From Frankiaceae bacterium (GTDB lineage Bacteria > Actinomycetota > Actinomycetes > JAVEEB01): 8,493 bases of DNA. This document shows, one piece after another, positions 7,001-8,493 of this stretch. A program made the translations under genes and the position numbers. The notes under the pieces are model-generated. The model did no database searches and was not told the DNA's origin. It saw nothing but the letters and a program-made list of their open reading frames with translations. Location of the stretch: positions 1-8,493 of the forward strand of contig JAVEEB010000152.1 in NCBI GenBank assembly GCA_030840665.1, written 5' to 3'. Within the stretch, counting starts at the first letter, position 1, and each line of letters begins with the position of its first letter.

Positions 7001-7774
7001 TCAGGCAGTCAGGTGTGGGACTGGAGCTATGCCGATGGGAGGTTGTTCGGATCGACCGTGCACCACACGATCGGCAATGGCCTGTGCAGCCATCGCGAGC
7101 AGATGCTCACCGAGTTCTTTGGTCGCTTCCGATGGGCGTCCGGTGACGCCGTTCGTCGAAAGCGCGGGGGCCGTGTAGCGGAAGACGAGGTCACCGGTGC
7201 GGTCCTCGTCGTCTGCGTCCGCGAGCCTGTCGAGATGTACGAGGTCCGGCGCGATCGCCATGAGCACTGACGTTTCGCCCTTGTTGGCATGGATGTCCGC
7301 GCCATCGGACGTGATCGCGGCGAGCACGTCGGGGTGTGAGTCCCACCAGTTGACTGTGCCGACGCGGAGGTCAGGCCGGAACAGCCGCAGGTGATCGGTC
7401 GCGATGCCGATGGCGGCGGCGTTGCCGAAGTGTGCGTTGATGAACAGGAGCCGCTTGAGCCCGGAGATCGCGGCCCACTCCGCGTACTGGCGGATCACCT
7501 GGGCGAGCAGTTCCGGCGACAGGGACAGCGTGCCTGGCAGGACCGTGCCGTGCCCGTAACTGCACCCGATGGAGATCGCGGGCAGCACGATCGCGTCGCA
7601 GAGATCGGCCGCCGCGTTGCAGATCCCGGTCGCGATGATCGTGTCCGTGCCGGTCGGGAGATGAGGGCCGTGTTGCTCGATCGCCCCGACGGGGACGAGG
7701 CCGACATGTTCGGTGCCAGGTGCCGGCGACGCAAGATAGGTCAGCTCGGGCCACGCATTGTCACTCCACTGCAT
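7001..7774 (-). CDS. Creatininase-family metal-dependent amidohydrolase
   Basis: This is the first gene of the riboswitch-controlled operon, encoding 257 residues, a normal length for the family. Creatininase interconverts creatinine and creatine; relatives hydrolyse other amides, including ArfB-type formamide hydrolysis and MftE peptide cleavage. The hallmark PVGAIEQHGPHLPTGTD (28-44) provides Glu33, His35 and Asp44 as likely metal ligands. FINAHFGN (111-118) provides His115, and IHANKGETS (161-169) provides Glu167. The C-terminal GVTGRPSEAT (209-218) also matches the family. NAHFGN replaces the commoner NGHGGN. The ATG at 7774-7772 is fixed by a near-perfect Shine-Dalgarno AGGAGGT (7787-7781) with 6 bases spacing. 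An in-frame ATG at 7870 would run through the terminator and aptamer and is rejected. The guanidine-type riboswitch favours a guanidino-type substrate, but no creatinase or other creatine-degrading gene is visible, so creatinine is only one option. Confidence 0.9.
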   Translation of the reverse strand: MQWSDNAWPELTYLASPAPGTEHVGLVPVGAIEQHGPHLPTGTDTIIATGICNAAADLCDAIVLPAISIGCSYGHGTVLPGTLSLSPELLAQVIRQYAEWAAISGLKRLLFINAHFGNAAAIGIATDHLRLFRPDLRVGTVNWWDSHPDVLAAITSDGADIHANKGETSVLMAIAPDLVHLDRLADADDEDRTGDLVFRYTAPALSTNGVTGRPSEATKELGEHLLAMAAQAIADRVVHGRSEQPPIGIAPVPHLTA

Positions 7775-7801
7775 CGCGGTACCTCCTGTCGGTGCTGAGG
7801 T
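7775..7801 (-). promoter_or_regulatory. Strong Shine-Dalgarno in a possible sequestering hairpin
   Basis: AGGAGGT (7787-7781) lies six bases before the ATG of the creatininase-like gene and decides its start. The ACCTC at 7801-7797 can pair with GAGGT at 7785-7781 around an 11-base loop. Part of the ribosome binding site could therefore be masked in the leader RNA. The five-base stem is weak and may be coincidental. Confidence 0.5.
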
Positions 7802-7811
7802 CCCTTGGAAA

Positions 7812-7850
7812 GCAAAAAGCCCAAGGGAGGTTGGAATCTCCCGGGCTTTT
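7812..7850 (-). terminator. Intrinsic terminator in the operon leader (riboswitch expression platform)
   Basis: On the minus-strand transcript, AAAAGCCC (7850-7843) pairs with GGGCTTTT (7822-7815). GGGAG (7842-7838) pairs with CTCCC (7829-7825) around an 8-base loop, leaving a TT bulge on the 3' side. A T-run (7818-7814) ends the hairpin. It lies before the first gene, so it acts as an attenuator rather than an operon end. Its 5' arm is the conserved 3' end of the aptamer, so the ligand-bound aptamer and the terminator exclude each other, as expected for an ON switch. A competing hairpin of TCCCTTGG (7828-7821) with CCAAGGGA (7808-7801) is also possible. Confidence 0.8.
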
Positions 7851-7940
7851 ATCCCTCCGTGTAGCGGCAAGTGGCACCGCCGGCACCTCTCGGACCAGCC
7901 GCCGTCCTCGGAGGACGACGCGGAACCCTAGGCGCCTTTT
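7837..7940 (-). promoter_or_regulatory. Guanidine-I riboswitch aptamer (ykkC subtype 1)
   Basis: Read on the minus strand, the leader contains the conserved blocks of the ykkC class in order: CTAGGGTTCCGCG (7931-7919), CTGGTCCGAGAG (7898-7887), ACACGGAGGGAT (7862-7851) and AAAAGCCCGGGAGA (7850-7837). Between the first two blocks a hairpin forms: CCGC with GCGG, then CGTCC with GGACG closing a TCCGA loop (about 7922-7897). Between the second and third, a GTG/CAC and GCGG/CCGC arm is possible. The GTCCGAGAG and GCCCGGGAGA versions match the guanidine-binding subtype 1. As I recall them, the PRPP/ppGpp subtype 2 variants read differently here (for example GTCCAAGTG and GCCCAGGCGG). The outer P1 helix is not obvious by eye, so the 5' boundary is approximate. 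Binding guanidine should prevent the overlapping terminator and switch on the creatininase, ligase and transporter operon. Confidence 0.93.
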
Positions 7941-7960
7941 CGATATTCGGTTGTGGGTAC

Positions 7961-7988
7961 GGCAGCGACACTAGGAGCGCCATGTGTC
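7961..7988 (-). promoter_or_regulatory. Probable operon promoter (-10 candidate, poor -35)
   Basis: TAGTGT at 7973-7968 on the minus strand fits the actinobacterial TANNNT -10 pattern and would start transcription near 7961, about 20-30 bases before the aptamer. There is no good -35 at 17-18 bases; that space holds the last pentamer of the GlnR-like box. This is as expected for an activator-dependent promoter. TACCCA (7959-7954) is an alternative -10. Confidence 0.4.
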
Positions 7989-8021
7989 ACCGACGTTACG
8001 TGGGCACATCCGGTGCGTAAC
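7984..8021 (-). promoter_or_regulatory. GlnR-type nitrogen regulator box
   Basis: On the minus strand the sequence reads GTTAC-n6-GATGT-n6-GTAAC-n6-GACAC, four pentamers at exact 11-base spacing. The actinobacterial GlnR consensus is gTnAC-n6-GaAAc repeated twice. Both a-sites match fully, the last b-site matches four of five bases, and the first b-site matches only G and A. With a start site near 7961, the box would be centred at about -42, suited to activation. It could also influence the plus-strand gene 120 bases away, but the order of the pentamers favours the minus-strand operon. Confidence 0.7.
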
Positions 8022-8123
8022 GGTTGGAGAGGTTCGATCTCTCACGCCGTCCGAGGCGCGGCGCCACGCGCTCCGGGACAGGTGCACGTTGGCAACGTCG
8101 TTGACCCGCCGTTGTAACAAAGC
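8022..8123. other. Remaining part of the divergent intergenic region
   Basis: No coding signal is convincing here. It contains short inverted repeats: GAGAG/CTCTC with a 7-base loop (8027-8043), ACGTT-GGC-AACGT (8086-8098) and TTGT-A-ACAA (8112-8120). TTGGCA (8089-8094) and TGTAAC (8113-8118) are a weak -35/-10 pair for the plus-strand gene, 18 bases apart. Confidence 0.35.
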
Positions 8124-8140
8124 GACTGCACAGTGCAGTC
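8124..8140. repeat. Perfect 17-base palindrome abutting the start codon (candidate operator)
   Basis: GACTGCAC-A-GTGCAGTC has eight-base perfect arms around one central base and ends directly at the ATG at 8141. Its position at the expected start of transcription suggests a repressor operator, possibly for autoregulation. No Shine-Dalgarno lies between it and the ATG. Confidence 0.55.
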
Positions 8141-8493
8141 ATGCTTCTCCGTTGCCGCCGGGCAGAGCTGGCGGATCCTTCCGGCCCGCCGGCTCCTGAT
8201 AGTGCGCCCCCGGGCCAGGCGGATCCCGGCGCGGCGGCACCGGGTTCGGCGGCCCTCGGTCGTCGGCTCGCTGCCATCCGAGACGCGCACGAGGGCTGCG
8301 ACGAATCGGCGCGCCAGTGCCGGGCCCGCATCATCTGGGCGACGAACGGCGCCACACGCGCCGCCGACCCCGCCACCGTCCGCTCGTTGTTGCCGGAGCA
8401 CGCCAGTGCTGTCAACGAGCTCCTTTTCCGCAACGCGGAGGGTCACATCGCTCACGTGTTCGTGGCGGGACGCCGCCTGCAGGTGGCCGCGGC
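8141..8493 (+). CDS. Unrecognised protein, N-terminal part (cut by the window edge)
   Basis: An open frame with strong G/C third-position bias runs from the ATG at 8141 to the window end, 117 complete codons without a stop. It is the only ATG or GTG start in this frame before 8450; the frame is closed by TGA at 8102-8104. The first 36 residues are Pro/Ala/Gly-rich and probably disordered. From about residue 38 a helical region rich in Ala and Arg begins (LGRRLAAIRDAHEGCDE), with Cys at 53 and 60, followed by RSLLPEHASAVNELLFRN (82-99). I do not recognise a family and see no helix-turn-helix in the visible part. It is divergent from the operon and preceded by a perfect palindrome, a layout often seen for a local regulator; that role is inference. 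No Shine-Dalgarno is visible, so it may be leaderless. Confidence 0.55.
   Translation, partial: MLLRCRRAELADPSGPPAPDSAPPGQADPGAAAPGSAALGRRLAAIRDAHEGCDESARQCRARIIWATNGATRAADPATVRSLLPEHASAVNELLFRNAEGHIAHVFVAGRRLQVAA

Noticed and set aside
7001..7870. A longer creatininase-like protein starting at 7870
   Set aside because: The extra 32 codons would be the terminator and aptamer bases. The perfect Shine-Dalgarno before 7774 and the family start both favour the shorter form.
7837..7940. A PRPP, ppGpp or ADP-type ykkC subtype 2 riboswitch
   Set aside because: The blocks GTCCGAGAG and AAAAGCCCGGGAGA match subtype 1. The subtype 2 variants as I recall them differ at these places, and the operon is not a purine or amino-acid biosynthesis operon.
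8027..8043. A tRNA T-arm-like element, GAGAG with loop GTTCGAT and CTCTC
   Set aside because: The loop register does not fit a canonical T-arm (no G53-C61 pair), and no matching acceptor stem, D-arm or anticodon arm can be found around it.
7996..8455. Two minus-strand open frames of 137-145 codons opposite the right-edge gene
   Set aside because: They are antisense to the plus-strand frame with better codon bias, run over the palindrome and towards the GlnR-like box, and are of low complexity with no family likeness.
1..8493. CRISPR arrays, insertion sequences, rRNA genes or phage attachment sites
   Set aside because: No regularly spaced repeats, transposase motifs, terminal inverted repeats or rRNA-like stretches were seen.

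Overview
The window is high-GC DNA with a strong G/C third-position bias. Together with a GlnR-type nitrogen box, this points to an actinobacterium (inference; no rRNA or marker gene is present). Almost the whole window is one minus-strand transcription unit that runs right to left and leaves the window at base 1. A separate gene starts on the plus strand at the right edge and is cut by base 8493.

The control region at 7775-8140 is the highlight. Read on the minus strand, it carries a four-pentamer GlnR-like box (8021-7984), a probable promoter, and a guanidine-I (ykkC subtype 1) riboswitch aptamer (about 7940-7837). The 3' end of the aptamer overlaps an intrinsic terminator (7850-7812). A strong Shine-Dalgarno sequence and the first start codon follow. 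The operon therefore appears to respond both to nitrogen status and to guanidine.

The operon genes in transcription order are: a creatininase-family metal amidohydrolase (7774-7001); a glutamine-synthetase-fold gamma-glutamyl ligase (6983-5598); a PuuD-like class I glutamine amidotransferase / gamma-glutamyl amide hydrolase (5590-4916); an SDR oxidoreductase (4919-4092); a solute-binding lipoprotein of the peptide/opine family (4080-2488); a fused double ATPase of the DppD-DppF type (2491-416); and the N-terminal part of a DppC-type permease (419 to beyond base 1). Genes overlap by ATGA or lie within 17 bases of each other.

Taken together, a lipoprotein and ABC transporter import a small nitrogenous or peptide-like solute, and four cytoplasmic enzymes process it. 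The ligase and the amidase resemble the gamma-glutamylation logic of the Puu pathway, with the SDR as a possible oxidation step between them and the creatininase-like enzyme opening or hydrolysing an amide. None of the known guanidine-degrading enzymes (guanidine carboxylase, carboxyguanidine deiminase, allophanate hydrolase, ureohydrolase-type guanidine hydrolase) is present in the window. This makes it a candidate for an undescribed guanidine or guanidino-compound utilisation system. The substrate and reaction order are inference.
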